Shown here in pieces: positions 1 to 7,186 of a DNA stretch of 13,636 nt; within the stretch, counting starts at the first letter, position 1, and the number at the start of each line of letters is the position of its first letter. The notes beneath the pieces are model-generated. The model worked only from the letters and a program-made list of their open reading frames with translations. It was not told the origin of the DNA and did not search any database. Source of the stretch: UKL13-2 sp043793345 (lineage in GTDB: Bacteria > Pseudomonadota > Gammaproteobacteria > Burkholderiales > Usitatibacteraceae); the NCBI GenBank assembly GCA_043793345.1, contig JAYVXF010000238.1, positions 1 through 13,636 of the forward strand, given 5' to 3'. Position numbers and translations under genes: made by a program.

Positions 1-104
1 CCACCAGCAAATATCTGGCCTACCGTCGCGCCTGGCGCGCGATACTGGTCGAGGTGAGTTTGTTTGTGGTGCTGGCGCTGAGCATGGCGGTGTCGCGCGG
101 TTAG
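1..104 (+). CDS. C-terminal end of a membrane protein (partial)
   Basis: The third forward frame is open from the window edge to a TAG at 102-104. It encodes a basic stretch (KYLAYRRAWRA) followed by a hydrophobic helix (ILVEVSLFVVLALSMAV) and a short SRG tail. This looks like the last transmembrane segment of an inner-membrane protein, positive charges being on one side of the helix. The N-terminal part lies outside the window, so the family cannot be fixed; small predicted membrane proteins such as the DUF2214 group end in a similar way, but this is only a resemblance. It stops 8 nt before the KTSC gene, so the two could be co-transcribed. Confidence 0.5.
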   Translation, partial: TSKYLAYRRAWRAILVEVSLFVVLALSMAVSRG

Positions 105-112
105 CACTTACG

Positions 113-322
113 ATGGAAATGAAAAAAGTAACTGCCGCAAATCTGCGCGCCATCGGCTACGACGATAAACGGCGGGTGTTGGTGATCGAGCAGGCGACCG
201 GCACCTACGAGTACGCCAATGTTTCGCCCGAAATCTGGCGGCGATTTTCCACCGCGTCATCACTGGCAAGTTTCTTTCGCGACAATATCGATGAGGAATT
301 CAACAAGCGGCGCATCAAGTAG
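113..322 (+). CDS. KTSC-domain small protein
   Basis: This 69-residue protein matches the KTSC domain over nearly its whole length: an N-terminal beta strand with AIGYD, a central strand pair (VLVIEQATGTYEYANV) and a C-terminal helix ending in FFRDNIDEEFNKRR. KTSC domains are small folds found alone or fused to other domains; their biochemical role is not settled, so no function is proposed. The ATG at 113 is the first in-frame start after the upstream gene; a second ATG at 119 is also possible and neither has a clear Shine-Dalgarno sequence. The frame stays open upstream to the window edge, but that part overlaps the preceding gene and does not look like protein. The stop is followed after 2 nt by a 64-bp palindromic repeat. 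Confidence 0.75.
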   Translation: MEMKKVTAANLRAIGYDDKRRVLVIEQATGTYEYANVSPEIWRRFSTASSLASFFRDNIDEEFNKRRIK

Positions 323-324
323 AA

Positions 325-388
325 AACACCAGCACCGGCGCGGTTGACAGACGATAAACGGCTGAAACGCCGCGCCAGTGCTAGTGTT
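325..388. repeat. 64-bp palindromic repeat, copy 1
   Basis: Left arm 325-345 (begins AACACCAGCACCGGCGCGG) and right arm 366-388 (ends GCCAGTGCTAGTGTT) are inverted copies around a 20-nt centre. The right arm carries 2 extra bases (GC). Two mismatches occur, which are A-C when read on + but G-U pairs when read as RNA from the minus strand. A near-identical element of the same length lies at 5231-5294. Both sit 2 nt after a stop codon. It resembles REP-type dispersed palindromes and could end or protect the mRNAs of the KTSC gene (+) or the HAD gene (-). Confidence 0.8.
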
Positions 389-400
389 TGCAAAACAACG

Positions 401-423
401 CACCCGCAGTTTGCGGGTGTTTT
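401..423 (+). terminator. Intrinsic terminator between KTSC and HAD genes
   Basis: CACCCGC (401-407) pairs with GCGGGTG (413-419) around a 5-nt loop (or CACCCGCA with TGCGGGTG around 3 nt), followed by TTTT (420-423). It serves the + strand best. In the minus direction the stem is followed by a T-rich stretch (CGTTGTTTTG), so it could also work for the convergent HAD gene. Confidence 0.65.
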
Positions 424-514
424 CGTGGTGCAGCACGCGTACGCGCGCGTTATTTTTTTCACCAGCTGCGGATTTGCCGCTGCAAATAATGAAACCAGTA
501 CCAGCGTGGCGAAA

Positions 515-1174
515 TTATTTTGCACCTGCGTCCAGCGAGACAATCCTGTCCGCAAACTGCGCGGGCGAATCGCACAGTCGGTCTGCATGCGCCAATTCCT
601 CGACGCTGCCATAGCCATACGTGACGCCGATTGCCCGGCAACCAATGACACGAGCGGCATCGATATCGTGATGGCGGTCGCCAATCATGACGGCACTTCG
701 CGGATTGATCCGCTCCTGCTCGAACAAATGCGCGAGCAAGTCAGCTTTGTGTTGACGCGTGCCGTCGAGTTCGCTGCCGTAGATGCCGTCGAACGGTGTT
801 GCGATATTGAAATGCGCAAGGATGCGTCGCGCGTAAACATGCGGCTTGGCAGTGGCAAGCAGCAGTCGATAATTGCGCGCTTTCAAATCGGTCAGCATTT
901 CCGGCACGCCGTTGTAAACGATGTTTTCGAACAGGCCGGTGTCGGCAAAACGCGCACGATACAACACCATCGCGCGCTCAATGATGACGGTGTCTTTCGT
1001 TTGCAGCAGCGTGGCAAAGCTATCCCGCAGCGATGGCCCGATCGCAAAATGCAAATTTTTAGCGTCGGGCGCATTGACGCCAAGCGCGGTCAACGCGTAG
1101 GCGATGCAATTGGTAATGCCTGTCGCCGGATCGGTGAGTGTTCCGTCGAGATCGAGCAAAACAGTCGTGATCAA
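515..1174 (-). CDS. HAD-superfamily phosphatase (phosphoglycolate phosphatase-like)
   Basis: 219 residues with all four HAD motifs: DLDGTLTD near the N-terminus (nucleophile D8, acid/base D10), LLLATAKP (T108), K143 in the HKADLL segment, and MIGDRHHDI (D166 and D170 for Mg2+). A helical cap between residues 16 and 90 fits subfamily IA, as in phosphoglycolate phosphatases and related nucleotidases; the real substrate cannot be read from sequence. The start is TTG at 1174, which overlaps the upstream stop codon as TTGA. It is chosen because the DxDGT motif must begin within about ten residues and no ATG or GTG lies upstream in frame. It is the last gene of the bio operon and ends before a terminator/repeat region. 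Its place behind a biotin operon has no obvious reason. Confidence 0.85.
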   Translation of the reverse strand: MITTVLLDLDGTLTDPATGITNCIAYALTALGVNAPDAKNLHFAIGPSLRDSFATLLQTKDTVIIERAMVLYRARFADTGLFENIVYNGVPEMLTDLKARNYRLLLATAKPHVYARRILAHFNIATPFDGIYGSELDGTRQHKADLLAHLFEQERINPRSAVMIGDRHHDIDAARVIGCRAIGVTYGYGSVEELAHADRLCDSPAQFADRIVSLDAGAK

Positions 1175-1665
1175 TGGTTGTGACCGCCCGCGTTATGTTC
1201 TTTGGCGATTGCCTCGAGCGTGACGATGAGCGGTTTTTTTGCCTCGTCTTCAAACGTAAGGGTCAAAGGTATCTTGTCGCCTTTTTTGATCGGCTTTTTC
1301 ACTTGCATGAGCATCACATGCATGCCACCGGGTGCGAGTTTGACAAGTTTGTCGGCGGGAACATTGACCGCATCCAGTGCTTTCATTTCCATCACGCCAT
1401 CGTTCATTTTCATCTCGTGAATTTCAACCATGCCAGCGACGGGCGATTCGGCTTTGACGAGCTTTAGCGGTGTCGACGATTTGATGTCCATGTAAGCGGC
1501 CGAAACGCTGCCGCCGGGAGTGCTGGTTTTCACCCATGCGTCGGTGATGATTGGCATTGCAGCAATTTTTTCGCTGCGCTGTGCTGAAGACGCGGTGGCG
1601 AAAATAATCGTCAGCAAAACGACCGCGAGTTGCATGGCAAATTTTGTTCGTGAAATAAGTTTCAT
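1171..1665 (-). CDS. Periplasmic copper chaperone, PCuAC family
   Basis: 164 residues. A signal peptide (KFAMQLAVVLLTIIFATASSA, hydrophobic core about 10-25, cleavage near residue 28) directs it to the periplasm. The mature part carries the PCuAC copper motif exactly: H83, ten residues, M94, twenty-one residues, H116-V-M118. The C-terminus is His-rich (HNAGGHNH), which may add a second metal site. Family members bind Cu(I) and deliver it to the CuA or CuB site of haem-copper oxidases, often together with a Sco protein. The ATG at 1665 shares one base with the bioD stop (TAATG) and is preceded by a GGAGA ribosome site inside bioD, so translation is coupled. Finding it at the end of a biotin operon is unusual; the copper assignment itself is firm. 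Confidence 0.9.
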   Translation of the reverse strand: MKLISRTKFAMQLAVVLLTIIFATASSAQRSEKIAAMPIITDAWVKTSTPGGSVSAAYMDIKSSTPLKLVKAESPVAGMVEIHEMKMNDGVMEMKALDAVNVPADKLVKLAPGGMHVMLMQVKKPIKKGDKIPLTLTFEDEAKKPLIVTLEAIAKEHNAGGHNH

Positions 1666-2369
1666 TAATTTCTCTCCATTAAAATATCAACTTGCAAATA
1701 GGTCGCAGCACGGCGCGCATCTTCCAGTACGCCTTTCGACTGCGTCTCAAACGGCACAGTTCCCAACAGTGGCGCAGCTATCATGCGCGTTAAGGTGGCG
1801 AGATTTTCATCGAAGGCCAGCATCGCCCCGCCTGCAACTGGCGTATTGGCGACCCAGCCGACAAGCGTCAAGCCACGCGCACGAATCGCCTCGACCGTGA
1901 GCAACGCGTGGTTGAGCACGCCTAAACGCATACCGACCACGAGCATCACTTGAAGTTTCAACGCCGCAGGAATTTCCGCCATCGATTGGCTCGCCGACAA
2001 GGGCACCAGAAAACCGCCAGCACCCTCTACCAGTAGCGTATCAGCATCGGCTTTTAGGCGCTCAAACGCCGTGCTAATGACTTGCATTTCGATCAACACG
2101 TTCTCGTGCTGTGCGGCGAGATGTGGGGCGATTGGCGCATTAAAACAGTAGGGATTAATGTCCCGCAGTGCAGCTCCCGACCCTGAAACTTCACGCAGCG
2201 CCGCGACGTCCGCATTTATATCGATGCCGTCAACATTTATTGTTCCCGCCGAGACCGGCTTCATCGGCATCGCGCGCACGCCGCGCGCCTTGAGCGCCTC
2301 AATCAGCGCGCAGGTGACAAAAGTTTTGCCGACATCGGTATCAGTGCCGGTAATAAAAAAGTTTTTCAA
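1665..2369 (-). CDS. bioD: Dethiobiotin synthetase
   Basis: BioD carboxylates 7,8-diaminopelargonate with CO2 and ATP to form dethiobiotin, the next-to-last step of biotin synthesis in the cytoplasm. The 234-residue protein has the P-loop GTDTDVGKT (8-16, K15), the substrate lysine in MKPVSAG (K37) and the VEGAGGFLVP loop (about 114-123). Its length is normal for the family. The start is TTG at 2369, in a TTGA overlap with the bioC stop codon; the P-loop begins at residue 8, which fits this start and leaves no room for a downstream one. The gene is translationally coupled to bioC upstream and to the PCuAC gene downstream. Confidence 0.95.
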   Translation of the reverse strand: MKNFFITGTDTDVGKTFVTCALIEALKARGVRAMPMKPVSAGTINVDGIDINADVAALREVSGSGAALRDINPYCFNAPIAPHLAAQHENVLIEMQVISTAFERLKADADTLLVEGAGGFLVPLSASQSMAEIPAALKLQVMLVVGMRLGVLNHALLTVEAIRARGLTLVGWVANTPVAGGAMLAFDENLATLTRMIAAPLLGTVPFETQSKGVLEDARRAATYLQVDILMERN

Positions 2370-3277
2370 GTCTTGCCAACCATGCGTTTGAATTCGTTAA
2401 GGTCGATTGTTTGTTGCCCATCGATGGTTTTGCGCTTGGTGAATTCCGGTTTCCAGGCGTGGCCGTACACGACTTCATAGGTCGCTGGCAACCGGTCATC
2501 GCTGCGAAATTTTTCATACGCCGCAACCATGCGCGCCCAGCCCGCGCGGCCTGTCAAGCCGGTGCTGCGCCCATTGAGGACATTGTGCGCGCCGATTCCT
2601 TTTAGTTCTTTCAGCAACGGTTTTAATTCTGCGTAAGTGAGCGTGACGATTTCCTGATCCATCACCGGGTCGGCAAAACCAGCACTAACAAGGATGTCGC
2701 CGATGTCATGCATATCAACAAAGCGATTGACGTGCGGCTTGTCGTCGATGGCGCGAAAGGCCGCGCGCAGCTCCTTCAATGTATCAGGGCCAAAGCTTGT
2801 GAACATGAACAGCCCTTGCGGCTTCAGCACACGCGCGACTTCTTTCGCGACGCGTTCTGGATCGCACCATTGCAAGGTGAGATTCGATATGGCGAGGTCG
2901 ATGCTCTCGGCATTGAGTGGCAGTGCTTCGGCATCGCCACACAGCCAGGATTGCAATGGCGCCTGACCGAGGAGACGCTGTAACCACGGTGCTGATTTTG
3001 CCTGCGACCGCGCGAAGTCAAGCATCTGTTCGGCGACATCGAGGCCGATGATGTGCGCATCTGCGTAACGTTCGCGCAACTTGGCCGTCGCGTAGCCGGT
3101 GCCACAGCCGATGTCGAGCGCGGTCGCTGGTTGCAGCTTGATGTATTCGAGACGTTCGAACAAACGATCAGCAATTTCACGTTGCAGGAATGCATGGCCG
3201 TCGTAGGTACTGGCCGCATCGCCAAATGATCGGCGCACATTTGGCTTTGGTGGAAATAGGCTGTGATCAGTGCTCAT
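2366..3277 (-). CDS. bioC: Malonyl-ACP O-methyltransferase
   Basis: BioC methylates the free carboxyl of malonyl-ACP with S-adenosylmethionine, disguising it so that fatty-acid synthesis can build the pimeloyl chain. The 303-residue protein begins with the family signature of an RRSFGDAASTYD segment (15-26), then the SAM-binding motif I DIGCGTGY (55-62), LDVAEQMLDFAR as motif post-I, and ISNLTLQWCDPERV. It is longer at its C-terminus than the E. coli enzyme, with an extra segment after the Rossmann fold ending in IDLNEFKRMVGKT. Start ATG 3277 overlaps the bioH stop as ATGA. Placement beside bioH matches their joint task of making pimeloyl-ACP. Confidence 0.93.
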   Translation of the reverse strand: MSTDHSLFPPKPNVRRSFGDAASTYDGHAFLQREIADRLFERLEYIKLQPATALDIGCGTGYATAKLRERYADAHIIGLDVAEQMLDFARSQAKSAPWLQRLLGQAPLQSWLCGDAEALPLNAESIDLAISNLTLQWCDPERVAKEVARVLKPQGLFMFTSFGPDTLKELRAAFRAIDDKPHVNRFVDMHDIGDILVSAGFADPVMDQEIVTLTYAELKPLLKELKGIGAHNVLNGRSTGLTGRAGWARMVAAYEKFRSDDRLPATYEVVYGHAWKPEFTKRKTIDGQQTIDLNEFKRMVGKT

Positions 3278-4038
3278 ACGCCAAGAAAAATATTCAATTC
3301 ATTTAGAAATACGTCGCGGTGCGAAAGAAACGGTGCATGTGCGGCGTGAGCCAGCATCGCGTAGCGCGCCTGCGGAAGGTGGTCAGCGAGCCAGCGCCCG
3401 GCAGGTTCGGGCGTCAATGCGTCGTGGTCGCCTTGCAACACCAATGATGGTTGCGAAATATTTTGCAGCTGCCCGCGTAAATCGGTGGTTTCTAAAATGG
3501 TCAAGCCAGCGTTGAGCGCAGCGGGATCAACACCGCCGCGCGCGGTGATGTCCTGTTGAAGTTTTGTCATCGTGTCGCGCATGTTTGGCTGGTTCAGCAC
3601 CTGCAAGGCAAGGAAACTCTTGATGGTCGCAGCGTAGTTATTTGAGAGTCGCATTCCGAAATCGGCAAGCACGGCGGGTAACACCGCGTGCGGCCAATTT
3701 TCGCGTTGCAGGAAACACGGTGTCGTCGCCACCAGCACAAGTTTGTCGACCCGTTGCGCATATTGACGCGCCAATTCGAGTGCCACTTGTCCGCCGAGCG
3801 ACCAGCCGAGCACATGCGATTTTTCGGGTAACGCGCTGGCGACCGCATCCACCATGGTGGCAAGCGTGGTGATGCCGGTAGCCTGAGAGCGCCCGTGTCC
3901 CGGCAGATCAACGATGTGCAGTGTGTAGCGATCAGCCAGCGTATCGCGCACGCCATTGAACACCGCGCCATTCATTCCCCAGCCATGCAGCATGGTGAGA
4001 TGCGGGCCGCGACCAATCACCTCAATTGCCAAGGTCAT
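3274..4038 (-). CDS. bioH: Pimeloyl-ACP methyl ester carboxylesterase
   Basis: BioH removes the methyl group placed by BioC once the pimeloyl chain is complete, ending chain extension. The 254-residue alpha/beta hydrolase shows the oxyanion HGWGMN segment (18-23), the nucleophile elbow GWSLGG (S80), the acid in GDHDALTP (D206) and the histidine in HAAHAPF (H234). These positions and the length agree closely with the E. coli enzyme. A lid-like helical region lies at about 112-185. Start ATG 4038 overlaps the bioF stop (ATGA), and the stop overlaps the bioC start (ATGA). Confidence 0.93.
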   Translation of the reverse strand: MTLAIEVIGRGPHLTMLHGWGMNGAVFNGVRDTLADRYTLHIVDLPGHGRSQATGITTLATMVDAVASALPEKSHVLGWSLGGQVALELARQYAQRVDKLVLVATTPCFLQRENWPHAVLPAVLADFGMRLSNNYAATIKSFLALQVLNQPNMRDTMTKLQQDITARGGVDPAALNAGLTILETTDLRGQLQNISQPSLVLQGDHDALTPEPAGRWLADHLPQARYAMLAHAAHAPFLSHRDVFLNELNIFLGV

Positions 4039-5213
4039 TTACGCTGGCCAATCAATTCAACATCCAGATCCGTGAGTGCGGTGATGAGATCGAACAAATC
4101 GTCGGCCGTGTGGTTAGCCGTGATCGACACCCGCAATCGCGCGGTGCCCGGCGGCACGGTGGGCGGGCGAATCGCGGGTACCAACATATGCCGCTCGCGC
4201 AAATTTTCAGCAAACGCCATCGTCGTGGCGTTATCGCCAATCAGAATCGGCTGGATCGCAGTTTGCGAAAAAGGCAGCTTCGCGTACTGGAGCTTCAGCG
4301 AATCGGAAAAAAAATCGATCAAGATGCGCAAGTGTTTCAAGCGCTCGCGGTCGCCAGCCATTACCTCAAGGCTCGCCTGCATCGCGGCGGCAATCGAGGG
4401 CGGCGTGGCGGTGGTGAAGATATAGGTGCGCGCGGCTTGCAGAATCCACTCGACAATATCGTCATGCCCCGCCACGAATGCGCCATAGCCACCGGCCGCC
4501 TTGCCGAGTGTGGCCATGTAAACGATGCGCTCGCTTTTGAGATTGAAATGTTCGAGTGCGCCCTTGCCACGATAACCGAGCACGCCGAAACCGTGCGCAT
4601 CATCGATGACCAACAGCGCGTCGTGCTGCTCGGCGAGTTTGAGCAGTTCGGGCAGCGGTGCAATATCACCGTCCATGCTGAATACTGCGTCGGTGACGAT
4701 CAGCTTGCGGCCCGCACCTTTGGTCTCGACGAGCAATGCTTCAAGTTTGGCGAGATCGCAATGTGGATAGCGTTTGAAATTAGCGCGCGATAGCAGCGCG
4801 CCATCGGTAAGGCAAGCGTGATTGAGCTTGTCGGCAAATATCGTATCGCCGCGTCCGGCAAGTGCGGTGAGGATGCCGATATTGGCCGCGTAGCCGGACG
4901 AGAACAACAGCGCTTTCGGCAGACCGATATAGTCGGCCAATTTTTCTTCCAACTCGTGATGCGCGCGCATGTGCCCAGACACCATGTGCGATGAACCCGC
5001 GCCGAGGCCGTAACGCTTTAACGCACGCATCGCGGCTTCAACCACTTTCGGATGGTTTGCCAGCCCCAGATAATCGTTACTCGCGTACGACATCACGCGC
5101 TTGCCATCGACCAGCATAGCCGCGTCCTGCGGGCCGTCGATGATGCGGCGCGTGCGCAGTTGATTGGCTTGGGCGAGCTCGGAAAGTTGCAGGGAGAAAT
5201 CGGATAGGGACAT
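4035..5213 (-). CDS. bioF: 8-amino-7-oxononanoate synthase
   Basis: BioF condenses pimeloyl-ACP with L-alanine, using pyridoxal phosphate, to give 8-amino-7-oxononanoate. The 392-residue protein has the N-terminal substrate motif YASNDYLGLA (43-52), LNHACLTDG, the cofactor-contacting DDAHGFGVLG (204-213) and the Schiff-base lysine in MATLGKAAGGYG (K238). Length is normal for the family. The ATG at 5213 (MSLSDF) is preferred; an in-frame GTG at 5228 would add five residues. Neither start has a good ribosome site. The gene starts 18 nt after a 64-bp palindromic repeat that separates it from bioB, so its expression may differ from that of bioB. Confidence 0.93.
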   Translation of the reverse strand: MSLSDFSLQLSELAQANQLRTRRIIDGPQDAAMLVDGKRVMSYASNDYLGLANHPKVVEAAMRALKRYGLGAGSSHMVSGHMRAHHELEEKLADYIGLPKALLFSSGYAANIGILTALAGRGDTIFADKLNHACLTDGALLSRANFKRYPHCDLAKLEALLVETKGAGRKLIVTDAVFSMDGDIAPLPELLKLAEQHDALLVIDDAHGFGVLGYRGKGALEHFNLKSERIVYMATLGKAAGGYGAFVAGHDDIVEWILQAARTYIFTTATPPSIAAAMQASLEVMAGDRERLKHLRILIDFFSDSLKLQYAKLPFSQTAIQPILIGDNATTMAFAENLRERHMLVPAIRPPTVPPGTARLRVSITANHTADDLFDLITALTDLDVELIGQRK

Positions 5214-5230
5214 GGTGAGAGTTACCACAA

Positions 5231-5294
5231 AACACTAGCACTGGCGCGGTTCGCAGGCCGAAAATGCCTGAAACGCCGCGCCAGTGCTAGAGTT
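5231..5294. repeat. 64-bp palindromic repeat, copy 2
   Basis: Left arm 5231-5251 (AACACTAGCACTGGCGCGGTT) and right arm 5272-5294 (AACGCCGCGCCAGTGCTAG, then AGTT) pair almost perfectly, apart from a GC insertion in the right arm and one terminal mismatch. The 20-nt centre contains its own hairpin, CAGGC (5254-5258) with GCCTG (5266-5270). Arms match copy 1 (325-388) closely while the centres differ. It begins 2 nt after the bioB stop codon in the direction of transcription and could act as a partial terminator or an mRNA 3'-end shield between bioB and bioF. Confidence 0.85.
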
Positions 5295-5296
5295 CG

Positions 5297-6319
5297 TTAT
5301 AGCGGCGACACCCCCAAGCGCTCAAACAATGCCCGATCCTTGTCCACATCAGGGTTACCCGTGGTGAGCAATTTTTCCCCGTAGAAAATCGAATTGGCAC
5401 CGGCTAAAAAACACATCGCCTGCGTGGCTTCATTCATTTCCTGCCGGCCGGCCGAGAGGCGCACAAAACTTGACGGCATGGTGATACGCGCCACCGCGAT
5501 GGTGCGCACAAACTCGCTCCAATGCAGCGATTTTTCGCCGTGTAATTTTTCATGCAGCGGCGTGCCTTCGACCTGCACCAGATAATTGATCGGCACCGAC
5601 TCCGGATGCGGATCAAGGTTGGCGAGTTGTGCGATCAGGCCTGCGCGTTCGCGCCGCGATTCGCCCATGCCGACGATGCCACCGCAGCACACGTTCATAC
5701 CCGCGCCGCGCACGCGTTCGAGCGTGTCGAGGCGATCCTGATATTGGCGGGTCGTGATGATGTCGCCGTAGACTTCGGGTGCGGTGTCGAGATTGTGGTT
5801 GTAATAATCCAGACCGGCGCTTTTTAATTGTTCGGCCTGCCCGTCTTTCAACATGCCCAGCGTGCAACAGGTCTGAAGTCCCAGCGCTTTCACTTCCCGC
5901 ACCATCTCAAGCACCGGGTCAAGGTCACGCTGCTTCGGTCCGCGCCACGCGGCACCCATGCAAAATCGCGATGCGCCATTTTCTTTCGCGAGCCTGGCCG
6001 CTGACACGACGGCGGCAACATCCATCATCGCTTCGTTTTCCACGCCGGTCGAAAAGCGCGCCGCTTGTGGACAGTAGCCACAGTCTTCCGGGCAGCCACC
6101 GGTCTTGATCGACAGCAGCGTGGAGAGCTGCACACGATTAGGATCATGATGTTCGCGGTGCAACGTTTGCGCGCGATGCATCAGATCGGCAAACGGCAAA
6201 TCGAACAAGGCTTCGACCTCGTCGAGCGACCAGGCTAGGGACTTGTCGGCGCTTTGCCACGAGGCAGGTACGGAAATCGGAATGGGTTGAGCGGTCGTTG
6301 GGTTCATCGAATGATCCAT
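5297..6319 (-). CDS. bioB: Biotin synthase (radical SAM)
   Basis: BioB inserts sulfur into dethiobiotin to make biotin. The 340-residue protein has the radical-SAM cluster motif in GGCPEDCGYCPQ (C76, C80, C83), the YNHNLDT motif (173-179), further conserved cysteines in RFCMGAAW (C120), QTCCTLGM (151/152) and NVCCGGIVGMGE (211/212), and an arginine in SSFVRLSAGR. These are the ligands expected for the second, sulfur-donating [2Fe-2S] cluster. Start ATG 6319 is used; an ATG at 6307 (MNPTTA) is an equal alternative, as family members vary here and neither has a strong ribosome site. It is the first gene of the bio operon, with a promoter at 6349-6377. No bioA is present in the window. Confidence 0.95.
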   Translation of the reverse strand: MDHSMNPTTAQPIPISVPASWQSADKSLAWSLDEVEALFDLPFADLMHRAQTLHREHHDPNRVQLSTLLSIKTGGCPEDCGYCPQAARFSTGVENEAMMDVAAVVSAARLAKENGASRFCMGAAWRGPKQRDLDPVLEMVREVKALGLQTCCTLGMLKDGQAEQLKSAGLDYYNHNLDTAPEVYGDIITTRQYQDRLDTLERVRGAGMNVCCGGIVGMGESRRERAGLIAQLANLDPHPESVPINYLVQVEGTPLHEKLHGEKSLHWSEFVRTIAVARITMPSSFVRLSAGRQEMNEATQAMCFLAGANSIFYGEKLLTTGNPDVDKDRALFERLGVSPL

Positions 6320-6344
6320 TGAAAATCTGAAGGTGAAGTAAACA

Positions 6345-6377
6345 TGGCATGATTGCCAAAACCATCCGATATGTCAA
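6345..6377 (-). promoter_or_regulatory. Candidate bioB promoter with overlapping palindrome
   Basis: On the minus strand a perfect TTGACA (-35, positions 6377-6372) is followed after exactly 17 nt by AATCAT (-10, 6354-6349, 4 of 6 matches). The predicted start of transcription is about 20-25 nt before the bioB ATG. The palindrome TGGCA-TGAT-TGCCA (6345-6358) covers the -10 box and could be an operator. No good BirA-type operator (TTGTAAACC half-sites) was found. Confidence 0.55.
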
Positions 6378-6381
6378 TTAT
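6353..6381 (+). promoter_or_regulatory. Possible comF promoter
   Basis: TTGCCA (6353-6358) is followed after 17 nt by AATTAT (6376-6381). Both are 4-5 of 6 matches to sigma70 boxes. It would start transcription near 6388, about 17 nt before the GTG of comF, and it overlaps the bioB promoter on the other strand. Confidence 0.3.
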
Positions 6382-6404
6382 TTACGCAACGACAAACGAC
6401 AATT

Positions 6405-7178
6405 GTGAAATCTACAGGCATGCCATTTTTCGGCGCTGACAGCGTTTCTGCCAGTCTTGCAAGCCTGCTTTCGCAGGACTGCACGCTATGTGGTGTGCGC
6501 TCGCAGGAGAGTTTGTGCGCTGCCTGCTTTGGCGATTTGCCGTATCGGTCGGTGACCGGCTGCCCGCAATGTGATGCAGAGGGCACGCCACGACAACTGT
6601 GTGGCGCGTGTCTGTCCGCGCCGCCGCACTTCGACGAAACCATCTGCGCGTTTCGCTATGCATATCCGCTCGACCGCCTCGTCCAGGCCTACAAATTCAA
6701 CGCAAATTTGAACCTGCTGCCGTTATTCGCCGATGCACTTGCGCGCGCCATCAAGAGCCGCACCACACAGCCCTCACCGGACATCATCATCCCGCTGCCG
6801 CTTGGCAGCAAGCGATTGCGTGAACGTGGCTTCAATCAATCTTCATTGCTCGCGCAGCGTGTCGCAAAAACGCTCGGCATTCCGTTCGACGCGCGCGGGA
6901 TGTTGCGGGTTCGCGAAACACCGCCGCAGTCGGGACTGAGTCGCGTCGCACGGCTGAAAAATGTGCGCGGCGCATTTGATTGCGCGCACCGGCTCGATGG
7001 CAAACGCGTGGCGCTCATCGATGATGTGATGACCACCGGCGCAACACTTTCAGAGGCCGCGAAAACTTTAAAGAAAGCCGGCGCCGCGCACGTGAGTGCG
7101 TGGGTGATCGCGCGCGGGACGCAATTCAATGCGAGCAGCGCGCTTGGGACTGAAACTGTTCCATTCGACGACAAGTAA
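6405..7178 (+). CDS. comF: ComF-family phosphoribosyltransferase-like protein
   Basis: 257 residues. The N-terminal part holds two zinc-binding cysteine clusters (C26, C29, C38, C41 and C53, C56, C66, C69). The C-terminal part is a type I phosphoribosyltransferase fold with the PRPP-binding motif VALIDDVMTTGAT (202-214) and the ComF signature KRLRERGFNQS (137-146). ComF proteins are needed for DNA uptake in naturally competent bacteria, where they are thought to act in the cytoplasm with the transport machinery; a role in other contexts is not excluded. The start is GTG 6405; an ATG at 6420 is possible, and neither has a clear ribosome site. It is divergent from bioB, as in many proteobacteria, and 8 nt from trmL. 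Confidence 0.9.
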   Translation: MKSTGMPFFGADSVSASLASLLSQDCTLCGVRSQESLCAACFGDLPYRSVTGCPQCDAEGTPRQLCGACLSAPPHFDETICAFRYAYPLDRLVQAYKFNANLNLLPLFADALARAIKSRTTQPSPDIIIPLPLGSKRLRERGFNQSSLLAQRVAKTLGIPFDARGMLRVRETPPQSGLSRVARLKNVRGAFDCAHRLDGKRVALIDDVMTTGATLSEAAKTLKKAGAAHVSAWVIARGTQFNASSALGTETVPFDDK

Positions 7179-7186
7179 AAATAGCA

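Noticed and set aside
2..112. Extension of the KTSC frame to the window edge
   Set aside because: The residues are low in hydrophobic order and overlap the better membrane-protein tail in another frame.
344..1183. 279-codon open frame on the + strand opposite the HAD gene
   Set aside because: It lies antisense to a protein with complete HAD motifs, has no family features, and also runs through the terminator and repeat region.
4026..4793. 255-codon + strand open frame
   Set aside because: It is the shadow of bioF, whose motifs are all on the minus strand.
5213..5228. GTG start at 5228 for bioF
   Set aside because: It adds five residues without a ribosome site; the ATG at 5213 gives the usual N-terminus, though this is not certain.
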